NCBI RefSeq assembly: GCF_017303155.1
Contig: NZ_JAEKJR010000002.1
Coordinates: forward strand, 2,170,001-2,234,000
Length of the DNA: 64,000 nucleotides
Direction of reading: 5' to 3'
Origin: Microbulbifer salipaludis
GTDB lineage: Bacteria > Pseudomonadota > Gammaproteobacteria > Pseudomonadales > Cellvibrionaceae
Shown here piece by piece: positions 59,801 to 64,000 of this stretch (its first letter is position 1; each line of letters begins with the position of its first letter). The notes beneath the pieces were generated by a model. It was not told where the DNA came from. It made no database searches and saw only the letters and a program-made list of their open reading frames with translations. The translations under genes were made by a program, and so were the position numbers.

Positions 59801-62800
59801 AAACCCTCGCCTAGTTGCGTATCGTACTGATGGAGCGCCACCGCGTTTCCGGCGGAATCGTATTCATATGCAGTAACATATCCAGCATTATTAATACTGT
59901 ACTGCAAGCGCCCTGCTGCATCGTACAGGCTAGTGACACTCTTACTTTCCGCTCCGTCGACGTGACTCGTCAATGCGGAAAAAGAAAAGTCTGAAATCGA
60001 ATCACCAACATCGTACGCAAGCTTCTGACGGACTTCCCCTGTGTTGGTGTATACAAACTGGGTGACAGCATTGTCCGCGGTTACTTCGAAAGCAACGCGT
60101 CCAGCAGAATCATATACGGAATGTATATTTTGGCTGGCATAGCCGCTCTGAGTGGCGATATAGGTCTGTACCGCTGCTGCATCCGCGGGTACTCCTGCAA
60201 ACTGCAGTTCATATTGACGGCGCTCCACGACCATTCCGGAATCGTCGTATAGCGTTTCGCTGATATAGCCGTCACCATCGATATAGAACCGCTCACGACC
60301 GGCTTCATCATAGGTGGTATAGGTGGCTACATTAGCCTTTCCACTTACCGCGGTTGCCAGTGACGCCGCATCGCTAATACTCGCCCCATCGACCTGATAA
60401 TCGTACCGGGTTACACCTGTTACGCGGCCATTATCATCAAAGCTGTATTGGTTGACATAACCCTCAGCATCCACAAAGAACTCGCGCTCGTTGCGGCCGT
60501 TGTAGAAGGTGTACTCGGAGCGTGTAGGGGTTTGAATGTCGATAGCACTAATAATGCTTGCGTCATCCTGCTGAGGATCTACGACTGCACTGTAGGCGTG
60601 CGTCGCAATCGTACGACCCAGACCATCGTAAACAAATTCAGTAGCATAGCCAGCACTATTAACCACATAACTCTGCCGGCCAGCGTCATCGTAAATAAAT
60701 CGATTTGTTTGTGCGCTAGCATCGGCGCCCAAACTATCCAGATAGCCTTCAATACTACTTTCGGATAAATCAGTTACTGAGCCCGGCAGTACAATTTCGT
60801 GCCGCTTACTCAGGAAAATATTACCCGCTAGATCGTATTCGGTTTCAGTGACATTTCGATTACCATCAACAACAAAGCGCAGTCGATTGAGAGCATCGTA
60901 GGCATAGTAGGAGGTATCGCCATTACCATTGGTGACACTGGTTACGTTGTTGTTTGCGTCATAGGTGTAAGTGGTAGTTAGCGCGAGCCCATCCGGGTCA
61001 ACGATTACCTGGGCTTTGTTGCCCTGGGCGTCGTAATTTGTGGTTATCTTACGATTTTCTGCATCAACAACACTAACAGTCTGACCGATGCCGTCATAAC
61101 TGTATTGGGTACCGATACTCAGGCCATCCGGATCAATCACCTGTGTCAGAACACGACTATTGGCATCGTAGCTGTAGCTTACTTTCCGCCCTTCCGCATC
61201 AACCGTCTCCACCAGCTGATTGGCTGCGTTATATTCATTGGTCGCTGCCGTTACGTTCCGCCCCTCAATAGTTTGCTCTGATGTCTTGAGGTTTCCGTTC
61301 AGGTCGTAGGTAAAGCGTGTTTCGTGCCCTTCGGCATCCGTAACACGAACTGTCTGCCCAAAGCTGTCCGTTACATTCTCAGTTGTAATATTACCCGGCA
61401 TGGTGACAACAGTGGTCTGCTCACCTGTTTCAGCGTCGAAGTGATAGGTATAAGTAGTAACCTGCTCTAGTGCATTGGTTGTGGTCAGCACTCGCCCAAA
61501 CGCGTCATAAGTGCTTGTAGTAGCATTGGTCAACGGATCCGTGACCACCACGGTGCGCCCCTGATCCTGATAATCGTAGTAGCGGATATTGCCACGCGCA
61601 TCGGTCGCCTGCGTGACACGACCAAAGGCGTCGTATTGCTGGCTAATAGAAATATTCAGGTTAGCAGGTAGCGTACCTGAATCCTGCACACTGGAAATCT
61701 GGAGACCGCGCTTATCATAGGTGTATTCGCTAACCCGGGTTTTACTTCCCGCTTGGTCAATTGCACCGATATCGGTTGTAACAGTCTTGAGCTCACCCCA
61801 AGTCGTGTAGTCATTTGTGGTGGTTAGCGATGCAGGTTGGCTCTGACTGTCAATAACCTGACGCAACACTGTCGCGAGCTGGCCGCGGGTATTGTAGAGA
61901 TAGCTGGTTACACGGTCGCGCCCATCATCCGCCAGACCGCCTACGAGCGATTCCAACTCACTAGTTACTGCACCTTGCGCGTTTGCCAGTGCGCTATTGA
62001 GCGCACTATTAGTCGGCCCATCACTAAGATCAAATTGCTGCGCATAGCTGCGGCTACTGCGGCTATCACCAAAAACGTTATATCGAGTCTCGGTGACTCT
62101 CGCCTTTTGAGTTTGTGCATCCTCGACAATAAGGTAAACAAGCTGACCCCGCTCGTCGTAGATGTAATGCGTACTGTTACCTTGGGTATCCTGACTTTCG
62201 ATTAAACGGCCAGCGCTGTTATAGATATGACGCACACCTTGATTGTGAGTGTCAATTGCCGCATCCAGCTGGGTCTTAGTTAGTTCGGTAGCGCCATTGC
62301 TGCTCAGAGTAACACCGAGCGTTCCGGCGATATCGACCAACTGCTGCGCACTTAATTCGCCCGTAAGTTGGCCAGCTGCATCATAGCGCAGGTAACGATT
62401 TCGAATATTATCACTGGTTTGTCCGTCGCCATCGGTATCAACAGCATTACCGTTGCTATCGACTTGATAGCTGGTCGCCTGCACTAAGTTGCCAGCACTA
62501 TCGTACCGGTTGAATACATAAAGACCGGCATGGTTCTGTGTGGTTTGTAGACGACCTGCCTGATCGTAGGAGTAGCCGATCCATTGGTCTTTCGCCGAAT
62601 CCGCGGCCGGGGCAACACCACTGGTATCCGTTAGCGACGCGAGCATACCGGCACTTAATACCGTGGCGTACTGAGTCACCTTGCTTTGCTGGCCGGCCAG
62701 CGTGTATTCATACTCGGTCACATGGCCCTGATGTGACACTTCCTGGATCAGCTGACCCTTGCTGTTGTAATAGTAGCGGATGGACTGATCTTGAGCGTGA

Positions 62801-64000
62801 CTACCTACCAGCGAGAGCAGCGCACTGAAATTTTTTGCCTCATCGAATGCGTCAACTATATCCAATTGGTTTGCATAACGAATCTGCTCTACAAGTCGGC
62901 CTGCGCTATCGTAGCGGTTTTGGATCAGGTAGCCTTCCGCGTCCACGGTTCCCAGCTGGCGCCCTACACTGTCGTAGAAGAAGCGATTTTCCCGCTTACC
63001 GCTGGTACCGACGCCATCGGCACTCACTTCGGTGCGCACTAGCTGCCCGGCACCATCGTAGTGGTACGTGGTAACGACAGGGTTATCGCCTATCCCCGCC
63101 GTTTCAGTCTGCAGCTGCCCATTGTCCAGATAGGTAAAACTGACAGTGCGATCCAATACATCTGCGACCGGTTTAAAGCCTGCTTCAAATTCAGTAGTAG
63201 TAATAAAATATTGCTGACCACCTTCATTGAACCAACTGCTGGTATCGACCGCATTTGTGTAAGCAATGCGCGCTTCAAGCTGGTTTTGGGCGTTGTATAT
63301 AAACTCGGTAACGCTGCCGCCGGCATCAACACTGTAAACAACTTGGCCTAATGCATTGTAAAACTGGTAGCTGCGACCACCCGCGGCATCCACACTGGTG
63401 CGCAGGCGGCCATTATCATCGTAATAAAAACGACTGGAGCCATAGTCTTCTGTGCCGCCATTGGCGCTGCGGGTGACGCTCGTGAGCTGGCCCCGAGCGT
63501 CATAGACGGAACTGGTAATCAGGCCCAAGCCGTTTTGCACTTCGATGGTGCTCTGGCCGTCGTTATAGGTCGTGGTAACCTGATTACCATCTGCATTGGT
63601 GATACTGGTTACGCGGCTCATACCATCGTAGTCGTAAACGGTTGCGTAATCCGTTTCCACGGCGGCTGCAGCAGCGTCAACCAATCCCGCTTCAGCAGAA
63701 ACCTGCTTAATCAGCTGCCCGGTTTGGTCATAGAAAAAGTAACTGGTTGCCGCCGCTCCAACGCCATTACCCGCCACATCGAGGGCATTCCATTGACTAC
63801 TGCTCTGCAGTTGGCCACGGAAGTCGTATGTGAGTGTTGTACGCTGGGCTTGACTGAGGTCCAAGCCGGTACGCCAGGTATCCATCTGTGCAAGGCTAGG
63901 GGCTTGATCATCAGAAAGGCCAGACACATCGTAAAGGTCGCGGGTTATTACCCAGGTATCAGAAAGCTGCCCGAAACCGTCATAGTCAAATGCCGATACC
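47809..64000 (-). CDS. Giant RHS/YD-repeat protein with cadherin/Ig-like modules, LysM and C-terminal toxin-type domain (N-terminus outside window)
   Basis: Over 5,390 codons are open to the right edge; the first codon shown is internal, since YDGFGQLSDTW is already a YD repeat. Numbering from 63927: YD/RHS repeats 1-2580 (YDxxGRL type, many copies); fourteen cadherin/He_PIG-type modules about 2590-4185, each starting like NxAPxxxxxIxxxxxxE with DPDGDSLTY; a second YD block 4220-4585; LysM 4600-4650 (YAVRAGDTLRSIAQQLYGSG); Pro-rich linker; Gly/Ala-rich hydrophobic segment 4690-4795 (AIATIIMVVVAVVVTVYTAG); helical region; C-terminal domain about 5210-5372, beginning near GKTTTILGNYVEDMDNIINQ and ending YSYDSATGKMIRN. 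Such proteins are large polymorphic toxins exposed or exported from the cell; the YD shell would enclose the C-terminal domain. The immunity-type gene follows by 10 bases. Export route unknown. Confidence 0.88.
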   Translation of the reverse strand, partial: VSAFDYDGFGQLSDTWVITRDLYDVSGLSDDQAPSLAQMDTWRTGLDLSQAQRTTLTYDFRGQLQSSSQWNALDVAGNGVGAAATSYFFYDQTGQLIKQVSAEAGLVDAAAAAVETDYATVYDYDGMSRVTSITNADGNQVTTTYNDGQSTIEVQNGLGLITSSVYDARGQLTSVTRSANGGTEDYGSSRFYYDDNGRLRTSVDAAGGRSYQFYNALGQVVYSVDAGGSVTEFIYNAQNQLEARIAYTNAVDTSSWFNEGGQQYFITTTEFEAGFKPVADVLDRTVSFTYLDNGQLQTETAGIGDNPVVTTYHYDGAGQLVRTEVSADGVGTSGKRENRFFYDSVGRQLGTVDAEGYLIQNRYDSAGRLVEQIRYANQLDIVDAFDEAKNFSALLSLVGSHAQDQSIRYYYNSKGQLIQEVSHQGHVTEYEYTLAGQQSKVTQYATVLSAGMLASLTDTSGVAPAADSAKDQWIGYSYDQAGRLQTTQNHAGLYVFNRYDSAGNLVQATSYQVDSNGNAVDTDGDGQTSDNIRNRYLRYDAAGQLTGELSAQQLVDIAGTLGVTLSSNGATELTKTQLDAAIDTHNQGVRHIYNSAGRLIESQDTQGNSTHYIYDERGQLVYLIVEDAQTQKARVTETRYNVFGDSRSSRSYAQQFDLSDGPTNSALNSALANAQGAVTSELESLVGGLADDGRDRVTSYLYNTRGQLATVLRQVIDSQSQPASLTTTNDYTTWGELKTVTTDIGAIDQAGSKTRVSEYTYDKRGLQISSVQDSGTLPANLNISISQQYDAFGRVTQATDARGNIRYYDYQDQGRTVVVTDPLTNATTSTYDAFGRVLTTTNALEQVTTYTYHFDAETGEQTTVVTMPGNITTENVTDSFGQTVRVTDAEGHETRFTYDLNGNLKTSEQTIEGRNVTAATNEYNAANQLVETVDAEGRKVSYSYDANSRVLTQVIDPDGLSIGTQYSYDGIGQTVSVVDAENRKITTNYDAQGNKAQVIVDPDGLALTTTYTYDANNNVTSVTNGNGDTSYYAYDALNRLRFVVDGNRNVTETEYDLAGNIFLSKRHEIVLPGSVTDLSESSIEGYLDSLGADASAQTNRFIYDDAGRQSYVVNSAGYATEFVYDGLGRTIATHAYSAVVDPQQDDASIISAIDIQTPTRSEYTFYNGRNEREFFVDAEGYVNQYSFDDNGRVTGVTRYDYQVDGASISDAASLATAVSGKANVATYTTYDEAGRERFYIDGDGYISETLYDDSGMVVERRQYELQFAGVPADAAAVQTYIATQSGYASQNIHSVYDSAGRVAFEVTADNAVTQFVYTNTGEVRQKLAYDVGDSISDFSFSALTSHVDGAESKSVTSLYDAAGRLQYSINNAGYVTAYEYDSAGNAVALHQYDTQLGEGFESFTAAQVLSAVSVGAARTSYSVYDAAGRVRFEINSAGYISEYEYDSFGNVARTLQYDYVYASNLSIADIDSTIQTGGWESSARIASKDYDLLNRVTSLTDAEGHTEYYGYDAFGNLTSFTNKLGSAANDPEYTWVYEYDKRGNRVREITPEESFSLSSGIANLELMQDSRLITEMSYDFRGQLISRTEGIYIDTKEGEWFNDPEPGVPDLWIPNPNYGQEADGLARTTSYQYDNRGNQIGITYPDVDGQTPQVNTLYDSFGNAVANQDVRGNYAYKVYDAENQLQYEIDAEGYITEYQYDGYGNQVGLTRYAKAWGGVDARGLSAISTAEVEGKLGESGYSDSVENRSLVREFDELNRLMRVTEESVSYFDTVTGTLQTSSPKTEYQYNAYGELTKSSVLISEHSNTWAHTYHYYNGLGQKVMTVDAERYVTEWQYNEFGQTEFVTEYARALGAGVDLEAGKPAAPPASNTSDSDIGRDRTRQFVYDKLGQVKEEWLLSYEHDKLETSSGYSLTKNQLFDQAVQQTQYDALGRVTETMDVSGNRVLTGYNKLGHTIWTKEDARNVLLNTNTEGAGAALNGTAGTMEQQDGVLLNSTQSRTPYVSYSYDLFGNVLKEHRYANFTDDNNNSNDASVADQITYNEYDNHGRLISTRNPNGSDTGYKYDLAGHVVETTQTYSDSKGTGSYTAKTNYVYDKLGQQITTQVDLSNSAQWNLDNVSVGDQFIEVKYNAFGEVIARGDNRTNFQESFTYDNAGRMTVGVDAKGADVNYAYDLHGELVREQSETAAEGLYTKLYYRDGLGRVGRTELGTISQSFSGENATLTPNLYQTYDRWGNVLQQTDAIGYITSYRYNQLDQVTWEQKPKALVVDEQGVEAGRNPETFFYYDLGGNRIAETDARGNTRYQQVDELGRLLKTIDALGAETHYAYDVFNREIARQNAVGYITTTEYDRLNNITELGDIRFDVTGDAYNQTLIKHSYNELNHQIQTQVAYTGSGATTTFATSYTDYDALGNAVRTESAEGVIKEYQFDARGRKIIDRNGLHSGGENHQLSWNYDYFGKLQSHNDLAGTDFTYEYYDNGLLKRKVRTSEKNETVIENNETVSKYGIVYTYYDNGALQSINDKDSNLYAEYEYDENGQRTYDYIRGTDARGILYEQATDTRYDEHGRLSRVRTRDIFQNLVTLDATYKYDEVGNRRSVQVASKYDYTYTPPVNHAPTVNVQVSDKTVREREEPRVYLGQNIFVDQDAGDSLTYEILVRGWHWDANAIYVPPKGGDPAYYEPGYLRDTGFSEPPSWLGLDITQDNKFYLDTTEIPIGASDSISYSTDYETGGEFEIFIRATDASGYTAVEKFILQVDPYANSAPTVGTTIPDIAVTEGDTISEDLPAGAFSDPEKHGITYSIEERYWVEGYEEVVIPGIPDGEGGWEEPPVTRWVEGNWDYRSGHPFLDINKSTGKITGTAAAVDVTTTFGIRVVATDKGTPPLSAYQAVNVVVNHINDAPVGDIPNQTLQESKSVFVHLDDHITDVNSDVLTFTATLNDGSALPSWIIWDDVNTLKLDPDYGHQGSYTVKVVANDGNGGTRTDTFTITVTEGPNRAPIVSVAIADQSVNERAPWSFQVPANTFTDPDGDSLTYQGYLRVWVEEQVIPPQGGDPETIIPAHWENRSLSESGWISFNTSTRTFTGTRDGLNGSNEVYQLVVEAKDPDGRKGYDYFSITVVDINEAPTVATLLANKSVQETKSGSYTFGASAFVDSNGDSLTYSAQLNNGNALPSWISFNESTRTFSWNPAYGNKGIYDIKVTANDGNGGTVSDVFRLTVTEGPNRAPIKNTAIPNKSINEGAAWNYQIPSSYFTDPDGHSLSFVAKKVVPGYWDPQGYWNSVDQVWEPVYVEEQEVALPGWLTFDASTRTFSGTRTGIVLNESFAIRVTVTDGGSPALSVTDEFTLTVIAANDAPTGDVPNQTVQESKSLSVNLNNHIIDVNQDSLTFSATMSDGSALPSWITWTNSSTLKINPNYGHEGSYTVKVTATDGRGGTKVDNFTVTVTEGPNRAPTVANAIANQSVNERSSWNFQVPSNTFTDPDGDSLTYTAYYRVWVAESQFYDGELGVWETIPAHWENRPLSESGWISFNSSTRTFTGTRDGLNGSNEVHQLVVEAKDPDGRKGYDYFSITVVDINEAPTVTSPLANKSVQETKSGSYTFSTSAFTDSNGDSLTFSAKLNNGSALPSWITFNAASRKFTWNPAYGNKGNYDIKVTANDGNGGTVSDVFRLTVTEGPNRAPIKNTAIPNKSINEGVAWSYQIPSSYFTDPDGHSLSFVAKKVIPGYWDPQGYWNSVDQVWEPVYVEEQEVALPSWLSFSSSTRTFTGTRTGITQNESFTIRVRVTDSGSPAYSVSDDFSLTVVAANDAPTGTLVDKTVQENKTLTYNLNNNISDANGDTLSYSATLSNGAALPSWITWSNSSTLRFAPAYGNKGTYDIKVTASDGRGGTRVDIFRLTVSQGVNRAPVVSNGISNKTTTEYVAWSYTVPTSTFSDPDGDTLTYTAYKRVWVPESQWYEPEIGEWFTTPAYWDYQALPSWLSFNTSTRNFSGTRTGISSNETWQLAVMAKDPSGKKVYEHFDLTVQPGNEAPIVANPIPNRSGTAGSAFSYTFPSNTFSDPNGDSLTYSAKLSNGSSLPSWLSFNAGTRKFSGTPTAGGTWDVRVTANDGNGKSVSDVFRITVTSNSAPILVTPIPNRYYSVQIGDPIYFSVKNNFSDPDGDTLSFSASGLPSGMSINSSTGAISGVGLGFWTVTVTASDGKGGSKSDVFTLNVERDFGGGGGINPLMAPMSMSMTIPSEPEDFIDPDEYWWNVDPTITRYESYWYTYDAENRMVIAEGDLIGGVGGEIGLGVNKGSLIKYDAVGNQVLRVEKIGSGNSYEVQRFNYNQIGQLISAQSVKGAVAGTIDWSVEATRNSKYADNSIWRTSTGYGYDLAGRNSRTTTYYGEGETRRFRVEVGDGDFNFVDKSVAGEKETETVTYFDKDGRTTLVENLGHTAQDWNGIDIGGEILNIPDVSILSKVTYGAGAYDAAGRLTGYSYVKVSKGEGDTDTLSSYTLTYSYNYLARDSYLTQTVTGAGSETNHKDGTNYSVYDDSGRLEYTTESYKTNQITEQQRRYFRYNGDGQIINKISGELDGGNFTTESDGSEERHYYYAQGQQIGSVDGSGRIHFEDQAGYKLAGQSGPAQASVYAVRAGDTLRSIAQQLYGSGSLWYLIADANGLADDATVLTDGQQLRIPAHTTSINDADTFKAYNAEEIIGDRTPAVPFVPPPPSADNGCGAIATIIMVVVAVVVTVYTAGAAATAFAGGTGAVGGASAATVGTAALSGGGAIVAGGTTVATLSAGAAIGGAMVGGFAGSVASQLVGKAMGVVDSFSLRTAIASGLSAGAGSAIGGALRASNMFGQAHQAVEGARQLNTAGNFMQGAATYISGVAAKAITGQETNFSWAAVAASSIGAGANSYLGGQNSILKGFDLGLGDFGQQFSNSFVGGAVNSTVQRAFGLGGKQDFKQIAADAFGNAVGNSIVANAIAKDDELGFRKRHEKQIAASLAELGNISAENAEILAQRIMADQIDPGSLDERMGIGRDLLSAMGADEAQVDLISERILAPALQENSEILAKLDALIEGDSGLSVTATTQFPEQEMEVVEVIGERLTPRASMDAARIEAAVQDNPSLLGELIRESAPLLSSLGDGIIEVSESLDSVWAKGALYALEFAMGPVKFAVSKAIEYSPVGQFIGENMDKAFNAATEFMADESGLDEGTVAKMAVGLVGTASLALGASYAIKNLPKLMDSFKGFLAKKDAWKNNNRLENDLNGIPNNRRKGFGVIPESVTTTSGVPIQPTPGKTTTILGNYVEDMDNIINQQLKYPKTIDFDAKPGGFNVLNVPDEMYKTPDQFWDEINKPFLDMAIKRGDEIPLATKPRTDILYRDDGTLTGYGREIEHLINNGYSYDSATGKMIRN
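52602..55320. repeat. Two 1,359-bp super-repeats inside the RHS gene
   Basis: Unit A (about 53961-55320) and unit B (about 52602-53960) each encode four cadherin/Ig-like modules in the same order: xNDAP, GPNRAP with VWV insert, INEAP, GPNRAPIKN with the GYWDPQGYW insert. Landmarks TTAATCGATTTGTTCGGGAT at 52931 and 54290, and GATATCAACGACAGTAATTG at 53281 and 54640, are 1,359 bases apart. Two further modules (about 51920-52601) look like a partial third unit. The count may vary between strains by recombination. Confidence 0.85.

Overview
The window looks like chromosomal DNA of a marine-type gammaproteobacterium. The gene content (dnaE, an oadGAB sodium pump, dusC, NudL, bolA, cnoX/YbbN, an Ada-AlkA fusion) would suit a Microbulbifer/Cellvibrionales-like organism, but that placement is an inference from protein flavour, not from a search. 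There are two halves. Positions 1-25.3 kb are GC-rich core chromosome. From just after a tRNA-Arg gene (25.2 kb) to the right edge the DNA is visibly more AT-rich and holds accessory systems.

Core half, left to right: the 3'-truncated dnaE gene (minus strand); an intergenic stretch with two long inverted repeats; a DUF1289 protein and a gamma-class carbonic anhydrase; an overlapping pair for alkylation repair (Ada-AlkA fusion and Ogt); a divergent DUF389 membrane protein; an M49-like metallopeptidase lipoprotein; an Atm1-type ABC exporter; NudL; an RND efflux adaptor-permease pair; a zinc-ribbon Nudix hydrolase; a YqfO-like protein, CnoX, BolA and a DjlA-like co-chaperone; the oxaloacetate decarboxylase sodium pump oadG-oadA-oadB; divergent dusC; and tRNA-Arg(ACG) with its own promoter and terminator.

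Accessory half. From 44.92 down to 25.60 kb a single compact minus-strand run of 26 genes encodes a flagellum-derived type III export machine: a sigma-28-like factor first, a TPR protein, FliQ, FliR, FlhB, FlhA, FlgF, FlgG, FlgA, FlgH, FlgI, FlgB-like, FlgC-like, FliE, FliF, a 98-residue protein in the fliG position, FliH, FliI, FliJ-like, an unrecognised protein in the fliK position, FlgD, FlgE, a SctQ-like FliM, FliN, FliP and a second TPR protein. Many neighbours overlap by 1-4 bases, implying one translationally coupled operon. The export gate, ATPase complex, rod, hook and both outer rings are there. The cluster contains no flagellin, filament cap, hook-filament junction protein, stator, chemotaxis gene, FlgM, FlhF/FlhG or full-length FliG. 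This is the best candidate in the window for an undescribed system: a filament-less, apparently non-rotating hook-basal-body used for secretion or as a short appendage.

Rightwards of it lie transposase debris (a truncated transposase, an intact Y1/REP-associated transposase, a partial duplicate of that transposase and short repeats), then a polymorphic-toxin locus: a small candidate immunity gene (47.3-47.8 kb) directly downstream of a giant RHS/YD-repeat gene that runs off the right edge (over 5,390 codons visible). The giant protein carries YD repeats, fourteen cadherin/Ig-like modules with a 1,359-bp internal super-repeat, a second YD block, a LysM domain, a glycine-rich hydrophobic segment and a distinct C-terminal domain of the toxin type.
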